A stretch of DNA of 64,000 nt, from the NCBI RefSeq assembly GCF_023091745.1, contig NC_068934.1:19174434-19238433 (forward strand). The letters are read 5' to 3'. A model generated the notes under the pieces. That model had not been told where the DNA came from. It ran no database searches and was given only the letters and a program-made list of their open reading frames with translations. The translations under genes and the position numbers were made by a program. Below are positions 23,243-35,760 of this stretch, piece after piece. Origin of the DNA: Budorcas taxicolor (lineage: Eukaryota > Chordata > Mammalia > Artiodactyla > Bovidae). Numbering within the stretch: the stretch's first letter is position 1; every line of letters starts with the position of its first letter.

Positions 23243-24185
23243 ACCTGGTTTTTCAGGAGGCTTTATACCTCATACTCTCTTATTGGTACTAAACTGAAGG
23301 TTTTATAGAAGAACCAACAACTAGGCACATCTTAGCCAATAACTGGTTCCTGGCCACAGAATCAATGGTCAATCAACACTTATAAAAACCTGTATCTACT
23401 TGAGGCTGCTTGAGGCTACTCTGTTCAAAATCCTGGCTGGGCCTCTTTTTCTTTCTTGCCAAATTGCTGAGAGTAAGCCCTAATATGAATATTTAGTATC
23501 TCTTTCAGACTTGCAGTTCAATATTTCTTTATCATGGTATATTAAAAGCAAAGCATTAATTTCAGTGATCTTTCATTTAAAAGGAGACTCTTTTTTTAAA
23601 AATAAGGATATTTCTTAAAACACGAATATCGTATTTATTTAGTAGTGATAATGCCCAATCTTTGGGCTTGATATACTGCTGCACATATGGCTAGAATGTA
23701 TATCAAGCCCCAGGATGCTGCCAAGAAAGAGAAATCAGAGGCTAGCATCAGCTGGTGAGGTGACATGTATCCATAGGTCTCAAGTTTATCCCTTTCTTTG
23801 TGTCAATTTTATCATTTTTAAGATTTAGATAACCTTTATTTAAAACAACTCCTGACTTGTAACTCCTGACTCATCCTTCAGTCCAAGTAGTGAGCAATAA
23901 AATTGCTCTTATAGTAATTAGAAAAAAAAAAAGTTGAGATAGCTATTGCCTAGACTTTCAAAAGCAGGCAAAGTTAGGAATTTGCTACACTTTTATAATA
24001 CTTCTTATAAGTATATATATATATTATATACTAATATTATATATTCTTATATAAAAGAATATGAGAATATGTTGTATAACATATAAGCCTCTTATATTTT
24101 GCTGTGAAATTTCTGTACACACAACCTAGGTGACCATGCATCAGTCTGGGTGTTTAAATAGCAAACGACTTTGTGAGTATGTGTA

Positions 24186-24216
<31 letters not shown>

Positions 24217-25436
24217 AGAAGAAAATATACATTTTTAAAGTATTTGAATTAGGCTTTATAGTCTATAGCAAACTACAAATTCTCTTATGTTGTTTTTAGT
24301 AGATTTTCCCCTCAGATGGTAGTGTAACAATGATCACTAGGGAGAAAGAAAAAATCACAGGTCAGCTTGCTCCTTATGGAAACTTTTGGACTAAAAGCTT
24401 ATGTTCTGCAGAAGGAAAGGAGAGTTTTGAAGAAATGACTAGCAAACTTTCAGTTTGTAGTTATGAAGGAGTCTTAAAATGTACTAACTCTTCCAACACA
24501 ATCTTTTTGCGTTCATCATACTTTTATCTGGATTGGAAAGGGTCCATCAAACTTAAAATAATACAAATAATTACAAAAGAACAATTTAATTAGATTTATA
24601 ATGAATTTACAAAATTGAGTTAGTTCTGTTGGGACAATAAAGCTGGGGAAAAAACCTTTCCTAGGTATCAGTGGGAATCTGTGGTTTCTTATGTAAAACA
24701 CATCATGTCCTGAAGTCAACTTTCATTCCTGATTTTTAACAGGGAAGTTAAAAGTTAAAGCCTCCCACAGAGATTAACTGAATACTAAGGTTCTTCGAAA
24801 TAAGAATGTGATAATTAGACTTATTTGATAAGCTCTTTGGTGGCCTTTTCTACATTCTGTTTTGCGTGGTTTAGTTTTGTCTTACTTGCCTCTGCTTTAA
24901 GACCAAGAGTGACAGGATCAGGTCTGTATTTGCCCTAATGGGACCTATGCCTCATTCTCTGTTGATATGAAAAGAGGAAAAGATGTCTAAAGAAGAAATC
25001 AGACAATCTTCATATCACAAAAGATTGCTTAATCCCTTGCTTGCTACCTAATCTCAGTGGGTGCAACCATTTCAAGGGACATACAGGACAAGAGGAGCAA
25101 GTATTTAACCAAGTTTGCTGGTGAGGAATAGGTGGTGATGATCAAAGAAGACTTCTTAAACTGAGTCTTACACTAACAAGAGGTGTTAGCCAGGTGAAAG
25201 TTGAGGATGGGAAGTGGGTCAGCCTGGAAGTAGGGACATCATGAATAAACGTACATAGTGATCTAGGGGAGCAGTACAAGGGATTTTCTTTTGCTGGGGT
25301 TTCAATATGAGTGGGAATGAAGGAGAGTAAGGGGGAAGATGAAGCTGGAGAGAAAGGTAGGATCCAATTTCAGGAGCTTAGGAATGAATTTTAACCATGT
25401 TCAGGTTTGTATTTTACTTACTTTTCCTTTAATAAT
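23243..25436. other. Mostly unique intergenic sequence
   Basis: No gene recognised. The stretch has an AT-rich simple region near 24010-24060. The 87-codon open frame at 24330-24593 has no recognisable motif and no supporting splice or promoter signal, so it is not called as a gene. Confidence 0.5.
24180..24222. repeat. (TG)n(AG)n microsatellite
   Basis: An uninterrupted TG run is followed directly by an AG run. It is a likely length-polymorphic marker. Confidence 0.9.
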
Positions 25437-26580
25437 TATATTTTTTATCTTTAATTGATTGATGATTGATTTACAATATCAGTTTGATTTCTATTATACA
25501 TCAACAAGAATTAATCATAGGTGTACATATGTCTGCTCCCTCTTGAAACTCCCTTCCACCTCCCACCCTTTCTCATTCCTCTAGGTTATTACAGAGCCCC
25601 AGTTTGTGTTCACTGAATCATACAGAAAATTTCCATTGGCTATCTATTTTACATATGTTCATGTATATGCTTCCATGCCACTCTCTCCGTTCTTCTCATC
25701 CTCTCCTTCCTTTTCCCTGCCCTTGTCCATAAGTCTGTTCTCTATGTCTGCATCTTCATTGCTGCTCTGTGAGTAGGTTCATCAGTATCATCTTTCTAGA
25801 TCCCATATTTATGCTTTAGTACATGATATTTGTTTTTCTCTTTCTGACTTACTTCACTTTTTATATTAGGCTTTAGGTCATCCACCTCATTAGGACTGAC
25901 TCAAATGTGTCCCTTTTTATGGTTGAGTAGTATTCTATTGCATATATGTACCACAGCTTCTTTATCCATTCATCTGTTGATGGATATCTAGGTTGCTTCC
26001 ACATCCAAGATACTATAAACAGTGCTGCAATGAACATTGGGGTACATGTGTTTTTTCAGTTTTGGTTTCCTTGGGCTAAATGCCTAGAAGTGGTATTGCT
26101 GGGTCTTATGGTGGTTTTATTCCTAACTTTGTAAGGAATCTCCATACTGTCTTCCATAGTGACCGTATCAATTTACATCCCCACCAGCAGTGCAAGAGGA
26201 TTGCCTTTTCTCCACATCCTCTCCAGCAATTGTTATCTGTGGATTTTTAGATGCTGGTCATTCTGACTGGTGTGAGGTGATATCTCATTGTAGTTTTGAT
26301 TTGCATTTCTCTAATAATAAGTGATGTTGAGCATTTCTTCATGTGTTTGTTAGCCATCTGTATGTCTTCTTTGGAGAAATGCCTATTTAGTTCTTTAGCT
26401 CGCTTTTAGATTGGATTGTTCGTTTTTCTGGTATTGAGTTGTATGACCTGCTTGTATGTTTTGGAAATTAATCCTTTCTCAGTTATTTCATTTGCTATTA
26501 TTTTCTCCCATTCTGAAGGTTGTCTTTCACCTTATTTATAGTTTCCTTTGCTGTGCAAAAGCAAAGTGATGACTTTTAAT
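25437..26580 (-). mobile_element. Bovine-type L1 3' fragment
   Basis: Reverse-complement L1 3' UTR and ORF2 C-terminal region: 'ttgatttacaatatcag', 'ccataagtctgttctcta', 'tttggagaaatgcctatt' and 'ttcctttgctgtgcaaaa'. It is 5'-truncated at about 26,580. The 26,581-26,957 stretch holds nothing I recognise. Confidence 0.85.
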
Positions 26581-26965
26581 GGAACATCTATAAGCTTTCA
26601 TTTGTTCATCATACAAGGTATTTATCACATTTGATCATTATTTCTGACATCCACTCTACTAGATGGACATCCACTCATTCAGAGTGTGACCATATGTCAT
26701 TCATCCTTCTATGCCTATGTTGTCTTGTTAATATATATTGATCTTAAACAACTAGGCCTCATTATAAAAGTTATAGATGTTACAACTAAATTTATCAGAA
26801 TATCAAGTTCTGTGCTACGTGCTTCAAGAGTTAAGGCCATGATATTCTCATTCATACTGTATGTATTTATTTATACATTTACATTTGGTTTTGAAATGTA
26901 TTGAATTATTTAATATCTTAATTTCAGGGACTAATACTATGCTTTATAGGGTTAATTAAAAATAT

Positions 26966-28912
26966 GGACAGAGGTTTGTGACATTGTACAGGAGACAGGG
27001 ATCAAGACCATCCCCATGGAAAAGAAATGCAAAAAAGCAAAATGGCTGACAGGGGAGGCCTTACAAATAGCTGTGAAAAGAAGAGAGGCGAAAAGCAAAG
27101 GAGAAAAGGAAAGATATAAGCATCTGAATGCAGAGTTCCAAAGAATAGCAAGAAGAGATAAGAAAGCCTTCTTCAGCGATCAATGCAAAGAAATCGAGGA
27201 AAACAACAGAATGGGAAAGACTAGAGATCTCTTCAAGAAAATTAGAGATACCAAGGGAACATTTCATGCAAAGATAGGCTTGATAAAAAGGACAGAAATG
27301 CTAAGGACCTAACAGAAGCAGAAGATATTAAGAAGAGGTGGCAAGAATACACAGGAGAATTGTACAAAAAAGATCTTCATGACCAAGATAATCACAATGG
27401 TATGATCACTCATCTAGAGCCAGATATCCTAGAATGTGAAATCAAGTGGGCCTTGGAAAGCATCACTATGAACAAAGCTAGTGGAGGTGATGGCATTCCA
27501 GTTGAGCTATTTCAAATCCTGAAAGATGATGCTGTGAGAGTCCTGCACTCAATATGCCAGCAAATTTGGAAAACTCAGCAGTGGCCACAGGACTGGAAAA
27601 GGTCAGTTTTCATTCCAATTCCAAAGATAGGCAATGGAAAAGAATGCTCAAACTACCGCACAATTGCACTCATCTCACACGCTAGTAAAATAATGCTCAA
27701 AATTCTCCAAGCCAGACTTCAGCAATATATGAACCATGAACTTCCAGATGTTCAAGCTGGTTTTAGAAAAGGCAGAGGAACCAGAGATCAAATTGCCAAC
27801 ATCTGCTGGATCATGGAAAAAGCAAGAGAGTTCCAGAAAAAACATCTATTTCTGCTTTATTGACTATGCCAAATCCTTTGACTGTGTGGATCACAATAAA
27901 CTGTGGAAAATTCTGAAAGAGATGGGAATACCAGACCACCTGATCTGCCTCTTGAGAAATCTGTATGCAGGCCATGGAACAACAGACTGGTTCCAAATAG
28001 GAAAAGGAGTACATCAAGGCTGTGTATTGTCACCCTGCTTATTTAACCTGTATGCAGAGTACAGCACGAGAAATGCTGGACTGGAAGAAGCACAAGCTGG
28101 AATCAAAATTGCTGGGAGAAATATCAATCACCTCAGATATGCAGATGACAACACCCTTATGGCAGAAAGTGAAGAGGGACTAAAATGCCTCTTGATGAAA
28201 GTGAAAAAGGAGAGTGAAATAGTTGGCTTAAAGCTCAACATTTAGAAAACGAAGATCATGGTATCTGGTCCTATCACTTCATGGCAGATAGATGGGGAAA
28301 CAATGGAAACAGTGACAGACTTTATTTTGGGGGACTCCGAAATCACTGCAGATGGTGATTGCAGCCATGAAATTAAAAGATGCTTGCTCCTTGGAAGGAA
28401 AGTTATGACCAACCTAGACAGCATATTCAAAAGCAGAGACATTACTTTGCCAACAAAGGTCCGTCTAGTCAAGGCTATGGTTTTCCCAGTGGTCATGTAT
28501 GGATGTGAAAGTTGGACTGTGAAGCAAACTGAGCACCAAAGAATTGATGCTTCTGAACTGTGATGTTGGAGAAGACTCTTGAGAGTCCCTTGGACTGCAA
28601 GGAGATCCAACCAGTCCATTCTAAAGGCGATCAGTCCTGGGTGTTCCTTGGAAGGAGTGATGCTGAAGCTGAAACTCCAATACTTTCGCCACCTCATGCG
28701 AAGAGTTGACTCATTGGAAAAGACTCTGATGCTGGGAGGGATTGGGGGCAGGAGGAAAGAGGGACTACAGAGGATGAGATGACTGGATGGCATCACCGAT
28801 TCGATGGATGTGAGTCTGAGTGAACTCCGGGAGTTGGTGATGGACAGGGAGGCCTGGCGTGCTGCAATTCATGGGGTCGCAATGAGTTGGACACGACTGA
28901 GCAACTGAACTG
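26966..28912 (+). mobile_element. BovB LINE, 1.95 kb, with target-site duplication
   Basis: Begins in the region before the RT and ends at the 3' terminus, flanked by AAAAATAT at 26958-26965 and 28913-28920. Frames at 27016-27312 (SKGEKERYKHLNAEFQ), 27360-27863, 27736-28245 (DYAKSFDCVDHNKLW, then NHLRYADDNTLMAES), 28258-28563 and 28579-28782 are long and near consensus. Only a few breaks separate them, so this is a fairly young insertion. Confidence 0.95.
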
Positions 28913-29354
28913 AAAAATATAGTAAAATTGTATAATTCTAAACTTTGAGCATATATTTTGTAAAAATAATTGTTGAAAACAAATGTCAAATAACTGTCCA
29001 GTTTTATTTGTAATATATAGAAAAATCATTTTCTTTTCTTTTTTTCTTGATACTTAACTTATGTTGTCATTAAGCTTTTCACACTTTTCCTTTTATTTGT
29101 ATACATTTTAATTTTCTTTAGAGTAGTAATTGACTGCAATGAAACTTCTAAAAAATTTGAGGTCATTTTTCTAAAGATATATATTTAATATTTTCATCCT
29201 CTCAAGCTTGAATTTATGCTGTAATCTGAAAAAGAGAAAAAATATTCTATTCTTGCTGAGGTCCTTTTCTTTTTCTGTAGTTTCTATGGGACTGTGATTG
29301 GTCAAGGAAATTTATGTTGGCTAACAGCTTTTGGTTCTCACTAGAGGTTGCCAG

Positions 29355-29629
29355 CGGAGAAGGCAATGGCACCCCATTCCAGTATTCTTGCCTAGAAAAC
29401 CCCTGGAGGGAGGAGCCTGGAAGGCTGCAGTCCATGAAGTCGCTGAGGGTTGGACACGACTGAGCGACTTCACTTTCACTTTTCACTTTCATGCATTGGA
29501 AAAGGAAATGGCAACCCACTCCAGTGCTCTTGCCTGGAGAATCCCAGGGATGGGGGGGCCTGGGGGGCTGCCTTCTATGGGGTCGCACAGAGTTGGACAC
29601 GACTGAAGTGACTTAGCAGCAGCAGCAGC
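29355..29629 (+). mobile_element. BOV-A2 SINE with perfect target-site duplication
   Basis: Two Bov-A units joined by the 'cactttcacttttcactt' linker and ending in a short (AGC)n tail. It is flanked by the identical 12-bp AGAGGTTGCCAG at 29343-29354 and 29630-29641, which points to a recent insertion. Confidence 0.95.
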
Positions 29630-30603
29630 AGAGGTTGCCAGATGTCAAATTAATTGACCAGCCAACCGACACAGTTGCTAAATGTTGTCTGCATAAGGCC
29701 TCCTCTTTGTACAATCTGGGTAATGCTTCACACAGCATGCCAATTAGAACACCATACACTAAAACACATTAAGGCAATTAGTGCCTAACTCCTGTAGATC
29801 ACTTATTACCTGATGTTTTAAAGGTAGATTTTTGGGAAGGTAAACTGGAAGTAGTGAGATTCTTTTGGAGTCAACTGTAGTAACTACAACTTCCTTAAAG
29901 GCTTACTATAGCAATACTAAGCAGTTGGTACCCAGGGAGGTGATTACAGGCCTAGGAGGCATTGAAATCAACACGGAAAAAGACGGACTAGGAGACATGG
30001 ATAGAAATGAATAGGAAGTATAACAAACAGAACTTGGTTCCTATTAGGAGGGAGGGGGGTTTGCAGGGGAAAAGACGGAGTTAAGAATGAGGCATAGGTT
30101 TCAGATCTTGTTATTTGGCAATCTGGAAGCACTCACAGGTGATGGAGGGGATTAGAAGGGAAAGATAATTCAGGTGAGAGTTTGCTGAATTTGACGTGTC
30201 TACCCCAGGACATTCAGATGAAGATGACCAGCAGGAAGATGGGTACAAGAATTTAGAGCTCAGAAATAAAATCAGAGCTAGAGAAATAGCTGCGTGAATC
30301 AAAGGTTAAACAAAGAAACAAAACTACACAGGTCTGTTTTTGAAGCAGCTTGGGGGGAAAAAAGGCAAGAAAAAATAGCTAAAAAATGAAACTATGAATA
30401 ACTGGGCTAGAATATAAATGCCTGAACTAAGTGATTAACAAGAACTAAGTTTATGTTATTTTTAGAAGAACAAAAATAGTATTTTTAGACGAACCAAAAA
30501 TAAAATAAACACGGCATACCTTAAAAAACATTTAAAGCGTGATGGTCTGAGCTAAGGTTTGCGGTTGGCTTTAAATTCAGTCTTAGCGTCTGACTAGGCA
30601 CCC

Positions 30604-30638
30604 GAGGCCACGCCCCTGGCCACGCCCACCGCGCTCCA
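30604..30638. promoter_or_regulatory. Candidate GC-box/KLF-type cluster
   Basis: CCACGCCC occurs twice within about 20 bp, followed by CCACCGCGC. This matches Sp/KLF-type binding sites and is unusual for the AT-rich surroundings. The sequence shows only the motif. Promoter or enhancer function is inferred, and an old LTR is an alternative explanation. Confidence 0.3.
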
Positions 30639-30666
30639 GCCTTGTGCGTCTTATTTTGGCTGGCCT

Positions 30667-30750
30667 CCATCTTGAGAAATGTCGGCTGCTTCAGCTTGAG
30701 AGATGTCGGCCCCTTTAGCTTGAGAGATGTCGGCCCCTCCAGCTTGAATT
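30667..30750. repeat. Three-copy 24-bp minisatellite
   Basis: The unit 'agcttgagagatgtcggc' plus 'ccctcc' occurs three times with small changes (starting catcttgagaaatg, agcttgagagatg, agcttgagagatg). It sits inside the GC-rich patch. Confidence 0.8.
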
Positions 30751-30963
30751 CCAGATTTAGGTTTCCTGTGGTGAAGTCACCATAAGTACTTCCCCCTTAA
30801 GCATCTCCAGAAAGAGAAAGCTACATTAATACTCTCAAGTTGGCAGGCACTCTATCCTGTCAGCTCATCCTCACCACGTCCTCCAATTAAGCTGGAGCTA
30901 CCATTATCCTCTCTGCTCTACAGAGGATGCTGAGGACCTGAGCCAGTCCCCAATCCCCATCTG

Positions 30964-31032
30964 AGACGGGGGTTGGGGGAGGTGAGGAGTGGGGGAGTGA
31001 GGGAGGGTGAATAGGGGGGATGGGTGGGGGGC
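30964..31032 (+). other. G-rich tract, candidate G-quadruplex
   Basis: A run of closely spaced G tracts (GGGGG, GGGGG, GGGGG, GGG, GGGGGG, GGG, GGGGGG) on the plus strand meets the usual pattern of four G runs with short loops several times over. Folding is inferred. Confidence 0.55.
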
Positions 31033-31739
31033 CCACCAAGCTCCGCTACATGCCCGGTGCCTCGCCTTATGCAGAAGTCACTGCAGGTGTGAAGGGCATG
31101 TTCGTTGGTTTCTATAATCGAGGATCACTCCTCATCGCTGCCTTTTTGACCTCTTATAGTAGTTATATATATATTTTCCCAGTTTTCTAGTTTTTATGGG
31201 GTGAGGGTGAGTTCTTCTGGTAGCTCAGTCCTTTTTGCCTCAGGCAAGTAGGTGAAGAGTGGTGTCATTTAATGAAATGGGACAGACTTCAGGAGGAATC
31301 GGTCTTGGAGAGAAAGTGAAGGATTCAGTGTTGGACATGTTAGTTTTGAAATGCTTGTAAGAAATTTAAGTGGAGATTTCAATAGGCTGTTGAATACATG
31401 GGTTTGGAAATCTCAGAAGGAGCTGCAAGGGAAACAATATTTATTGATCTTTCCTTAAATATTGATTTTCATATGAACTTGGCTACTCTGGCTGATATAC
31501 ACAAAGTTAGAGATCTGTACATATGGAAAATGGTTATGGTAATGATTCTGCTATAAATGTTGCCTTTTATTTAGTATTCAAGCAGCTTACCTTCCTCCCA
31601 GACACAGAACTTTTGTTCACAACAAGTTCATGTAAGTTCATCAACCAGTTCAGACTGTTTTCTCAGTTCAGTTGTGGTCATTTTCCTTTGACCCATGGGT
31701 TTTTATAAATAAGCTGTTTAATTCTCAAGTGTGGGATTT

Positions 31740-32140
31740 TCTAGGTCTCTTTTTCTTACTGATTTCCAGCTTAATTGTGTTTTTTGATAAATGTTCCATT
31801 TTCGCTTGAACATAAAACTCTGCAGTCATTGAGTACAGTGTTTTATAAATGTTAGTTAAAACTAGTTTATTAATTAAATGTTAACATCTTCTGTATCCTT
31901 ACAGACACTTTTTTAATCTGCTTATTATATCATTTATTGAGAGGAGTGTGCTAAATTTCCTACCGTGGTTGTGGATTTGTCTATTTCTCCTTCACAGGCT
32001 ATGTAATTAGGTGCCCACAAATGTTTAAAAATATTTCTTCATCATTATACATGTCCCTCTTTGTCTCTGCTAATGCTTTTGCCTCAAAGTTTTTTGATTT
32101 AATGAAAATATAGTGAGGTAGATTATATCATTTGGCTTCA
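31740..32140 (-). mobile_element. Old L1-like fragment
   Basis: Text such as 'ttgtggatttgtctattt' and 'atgtccctctttgtctc' resembles the reverse complement of an ancient L1 ORF2 endonuclease region, like 10,320-10,480. It is diverged. Confidence 0.45.
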
Positions 32141-32159
32141 GTTTTCATCCTTCCTTTAG

Positions 32160-32500
32160 TTACACCCGTGTGTTCACACCCTTTGCCATGCAACTTTACT
32201 GTGCTCTCTACCATGAGCTGACTTTGACTTCAAGACATCCCTTGACGCAGAAGCTTGAAATGGGCTTGCACATTGAGGCTTGCTCTCTTGGATGACTTCC
32301 ATCACCATGAAAACATACTCAGGTCAGCCTGGTTGAGTGACACATGGAGCAGAGTTGTCTGGTCATAATAGCTGAGGCCAGTCTAGATCACCAGAATGGA
32401 TAGCAGATCAGCTCAGATGTGTGAGTAGCAGAAGCTTTTTGTTATATGTGATTGAAGTTTTGTCCATGCTCGGTCCATGGCATTATCCTGCTAGTTGAAT
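32160..32500. repeat. Old mammalian dispersed repeat
   Basis: Contains 'ctttgccatgcaacttt', 'ggcttgctctcttgg' and 'cacatggagcagag', phrases shared by a widespread ancient mammalian repeat. The family is not assigned. Confidence 0.35.
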
Positions 32501-32530
32501 GCTGATACATGTACAAGGTGTGTCTTTTTC

Positions 32531-32640
32531 TTTTTTCCTGTTTTTGTGCTGCACGATGCAGCTTGTGGGATCTTAGTTCCCTGACCAGAGTTTGAACCCA
32601 GGCCCTTGGCAGTGAGAGCAGAGAGTCCTAAGTACTGGAC
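32531..32640 (-). mobile_element. CHR-type SINE
   Basis: In reverse orientation it reads as a tRNA-Glu-derived artiodactyl/cetacean SINE ('gatcttagttccctgacc', 'gagtttgaacccagg'). It is flanked by the identical TGTCTTTTTC at 32521-32530 and 32641-32650. Confidence 0.85.
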
Positions 32641-32681
32641 TGTCTTTTTCCATTTTTTTTCTAAATTTATCTTAACAAACC

Positions 32682-33063
32682 TGTTGGTTACTACGAGTGA
32701 AATGACACAGAACATACAAGACACACAACAGACAGACAGGACACCACTCTGGCCAGAGGGATAAGAACTACTGCGCCAGCGAGCTCGCGGTTTATTTATA
32801 TACATCCCGTCTGGGCAGAATTCCAGACTGTATGACCAAACTTGTTCAGTACAGCGCATGTGTACAAATGTTATCGTACAGTAAAAGGGAGTGAAATTCC
32901 GGCCTACTGCAGAGTCTGTCCAGAGCCCTTATCACAAGAAGGGAATGTTCCCTTATTTGCAAGGGACCATTAATCTCAAGGCTGTGTCCATCTCCTTGGC
33001 AGAACATCCTGTTTGCAAGCAGCACATCTCCACTTTCCCTATTGTGGCCGCATTAACCCTTCA
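32682..33063 (-). repeat. 3' LTR of the provirus
   Basis: 382 bp with the same ends as the 5' LTR. The TATA/AATAAA box is at 32791-32802. I compared the two LTRs line by line and found a single difference, in a CpG context. Confidence 0.95.
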
Positions 33064-33077
33064 TCTCCCCCTTTTTT
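33064..33077 (-). promoter_or_regulatory. Polypurine tract
   Basis: The minus strand reads AAAAAAGGGGGAGA directly before the 3' LTR, as needed to prime plus-strand DNA synthesis. Confidence 0.95.
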
Positions 33078-33368
33078 ATTTTATTTAAGCCCTCGAGACA
33101 TTTGTATTGATGTTCTGTAGAGCAAGGTGTAAAGCTGTAGGCGGCCAACCTCCAGCCTCGCCAGCCCCTCTTGCAGCTGTGCCTGTCTTAGGTTGCCCTC
33201 CTCTGAGGGTCTTACCCGTCATTGGCTATCCAGCCACCTCTTAGGGGCTAGGCGGAATCTCTCTAGATGATGGGCATCTAGAACTCTTTTTATTTATATG
33301 TCTCGGTTAATTTCTTGAAGGGCTCATGTTAAATGATACAGGTGTTATACAAAACAGAAGAATTTCAA

Positions 33369-34912
33369 TCACATTTTAACACACTTCGTGTAGATAAAAT
33401 AGCCAATTGATCTCCAAGCCAGGAAATGGTGTGTTTGAAGATTAAGCACGTCGGTAGCAAGTTGTGCATCCAAATCTCGCTGTTGTTGCCATAACAAATG
33501 AGAGTCCTTTTGCCAGTCCCGAACAAAATCAGCTGTTTGAATTTCTTGGTGTAACGCAAGGCCTGTTACAGCTGCTGTTGCAGTTACTGATGCGACTGCG
33601 AGAATCGAAGCAATGACCACAGCAAGCATACGTCGAGATCGGTGTAGCAAAGTCTGTACAGCGGTTACTAGATGAGAAGCAGCAAAAGGATCTGACCATG
33701 GCTGAGTCAGATTTATAGACAATCATATTTCTGTCCGAGCTTTAACAATTACTAGCGAGAAATTGGAGTTAAAGGCTTGTCTTTCAAATTCTTCCCACCA
33801 AGACATTTATACATTGAGTTAAATTACAATAGTTACTTGACATAGACCCCACAGTATCATTCCAGGTCCAATTTCCATATAACAGTGCAAAAGGATATTT
33901 TACACATGCCATTGCAGAATAAGATTTATTAACATGTAAATTAACATGGAATGAACCCGAAGAGTTACCACTGTCTAAAGTATAATTTCCTGACCAGATA
34001 GTGAGATTACCAGAAACTGCCCATAGTTTCCAAATATCTCCTTGAATGTGAGGTTATCCTTGCAATTGTAATTGAGGAGGGACAAGTGCAAATTGCTGCC
34101 ATTTAACTGTTTTGTTACCATTGCCCATCAAAGTGGTATTTGCGCGATGCCACCTAAAAGGTTTATTTGACCATTTTTCTAAGAATTGTCCATGATCTGG
34201 ACTCCAATCTAAAATGATGGCCCCAGAATAATTTATGACCTTAAAGGGTCGATGGCCTCGGCAACGTTCCCACTCCAAAGATACTAGAGAAGGAACGAAA
34301 AGGTCAACAAGACATAGTGACGTGTTTTCCATTATGAGTATCCATCAGTTCTGTCGAGGTATTAAATCCCCTGGTGGAAACAAGCACAGTAAAAGTAGCA
34401 AAATGGTAATTATTATGCTTTACCCCCCATGTATTATAAGAATGATGAGAATGTTCCTTGGTGGACAGACAAAAGGGGTGTCCCCCTATACATAAAGGAA
34501 TACCTTCCATTGCAATGGTCAAATTATTAATATTATATTATTGTTTATGATGAGATAGTTGTTCTATTCCCCCGCAAGCTGGCAGGGGAAAGAAGGCAGT
34601 CTCATTAGTACATACCTGCACTTTTGGCTCCCCCCAGGAAACTGCTCTTACTAATGGGGGATTAGGTATATATGCCCAATATGTATGATTACCTGCCGAT
34701 ATACCGATTACCTGACATGTTACCACTGCCATCATGGCAAGCAAAAGATTGGTAGGATTCAGAGGTTGCCCCACCTTCATTAATGTCTTCTCTGCTTTCT
34801 GGGTCAACCTCTTCATTTGACCCCACGTGGGAGGTGTTGTTGCCCTTGTACGGGAGGTAAGGCTTCTCTGCATAGTAAGCTCTTCAAATTTCTGAACAAG
34901 AGGATTAACCAT
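33369..34912 (-). pseudogene. Proviral envelope remnant
   Basis: Env is the surface and transmembrane glycoprotein. 34912-34538 gives a leader with a hydrophobic run (NLLLAMMAVVTCQVIG) typical of betaretroviral env signal peptides. 34522-34304 and 34332-34054 are surface-subunit pieces in shifted frames. 33722-33369 has an Ala/Val-rich fusion-peptide-like stretch (MLAVVIASILAVASVTA) and the start of a heptad region. The remainder of the transmembrane subunit is absent or unreadable before the polypurine tract, so env is truncated and frameshifted. Confidence 0.8.
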
Positions 34913-34940
34913 TGCTGATTTTGATCAATCTTGCTGGGGT

Positions 34941-35760
34941 CTAAAACCTGTAATTATCAACAGAAATGAAAGCATACCCTTGCCCCAAATATATTAATGA
35001 TGCTGGGATCCAGCCTTTCTCTTTATCTTTATACCAAATGGGCGTATTCAAGATCTTCTTATCCTCTTCTTTCCCTTGAAAGTGCAACTCTGCTGCTGAT
35101 AGATTTCCCTTGCTCCAAACATTCAAAAAATTTAGGGTAAGTAAGGTTTTATTCAGAATGTCTTTAGGTTTCATAAATCTCCCTTGTTCCCCCTTTTTTA
35201 TTTTTTCAAGATAATCATGCAGTGTACGATTAGCTCTTTCAATGATAGCTTGCCCTTGACTATTATAAGGAATACCAAAAGTATGAGTTATATGGTATTG
35301 GGATAAAAAGTGAGCTAATTTCGTGGATTGGTAAGCAGGTGCATTATCAGTTTTCTATTCAATTGGTAATCCCATAACTGCAAAACAAGATAACAAATGA
35401 GTAATAACAGCGTCAGCCTTTTTAGAATGTAACGCAGTGGCCCACACATTTTTGTTGTCCAAAGGAAGAAATGTAAATTACATTCATTTGCCATATCTGA
35501 TTTGCTTGTTGTCCTCTCATGTTGATACCTGGTGAGGTAAATGGCAAAGCAAAGGGTGCACATATGGAACAAGAACGAACAATATTTTGAGCTTGTTTTC
35601 GAGTAATAGCATGAGATTTTTGTAACCCTTTGGAATTGGTATGCTGTAAGAGATGTTCTTGTTTTGCTGCTTCTATAGGATAAAGTAAGGCATAAATTGT
35701 AGTATTTCCGAATGATAAGGGTCCAGGAAGGGCAGAATGTGCACGGATGTGAGTAAAGAA
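34941..35760 (-). pseudogene. Proviral integrase
   Basis: The open frame 35808-35422 has the N-terminal zinc site H-x3-H-x23-C-x2-C (His52, His56, Cys80, Cys83 of that frame), followed by the start of the catalytic core (GINMRGQQANQIWQMN). The first catalytic aspartate position is Asn here (35482-35484). The core continues in other frames, and 35174-34941 carries the C-terminal region (KPKDILNKTLLTLNF). It is broken and would be inactive. Confidence 0.85.

Larger units (their letters stand above)
29642..31735. other. Unique region with a GC-rich patch
   Basis: No coding gene recognised. A GC- and CpG-richer patch lies at about 30590-31090 (see separate entries). A short open frame at 31020-31190 (56 codons, starting MGGGPTKLRYMPG) has no family I recognise. 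Confidence 0.5.

Noticed and set aside
24330..24593. 87-codon plus-strand open frame
   Set aside because: No recognisable motif, no splice sites or promoter, and low-complexity surroundings. Likely chance.
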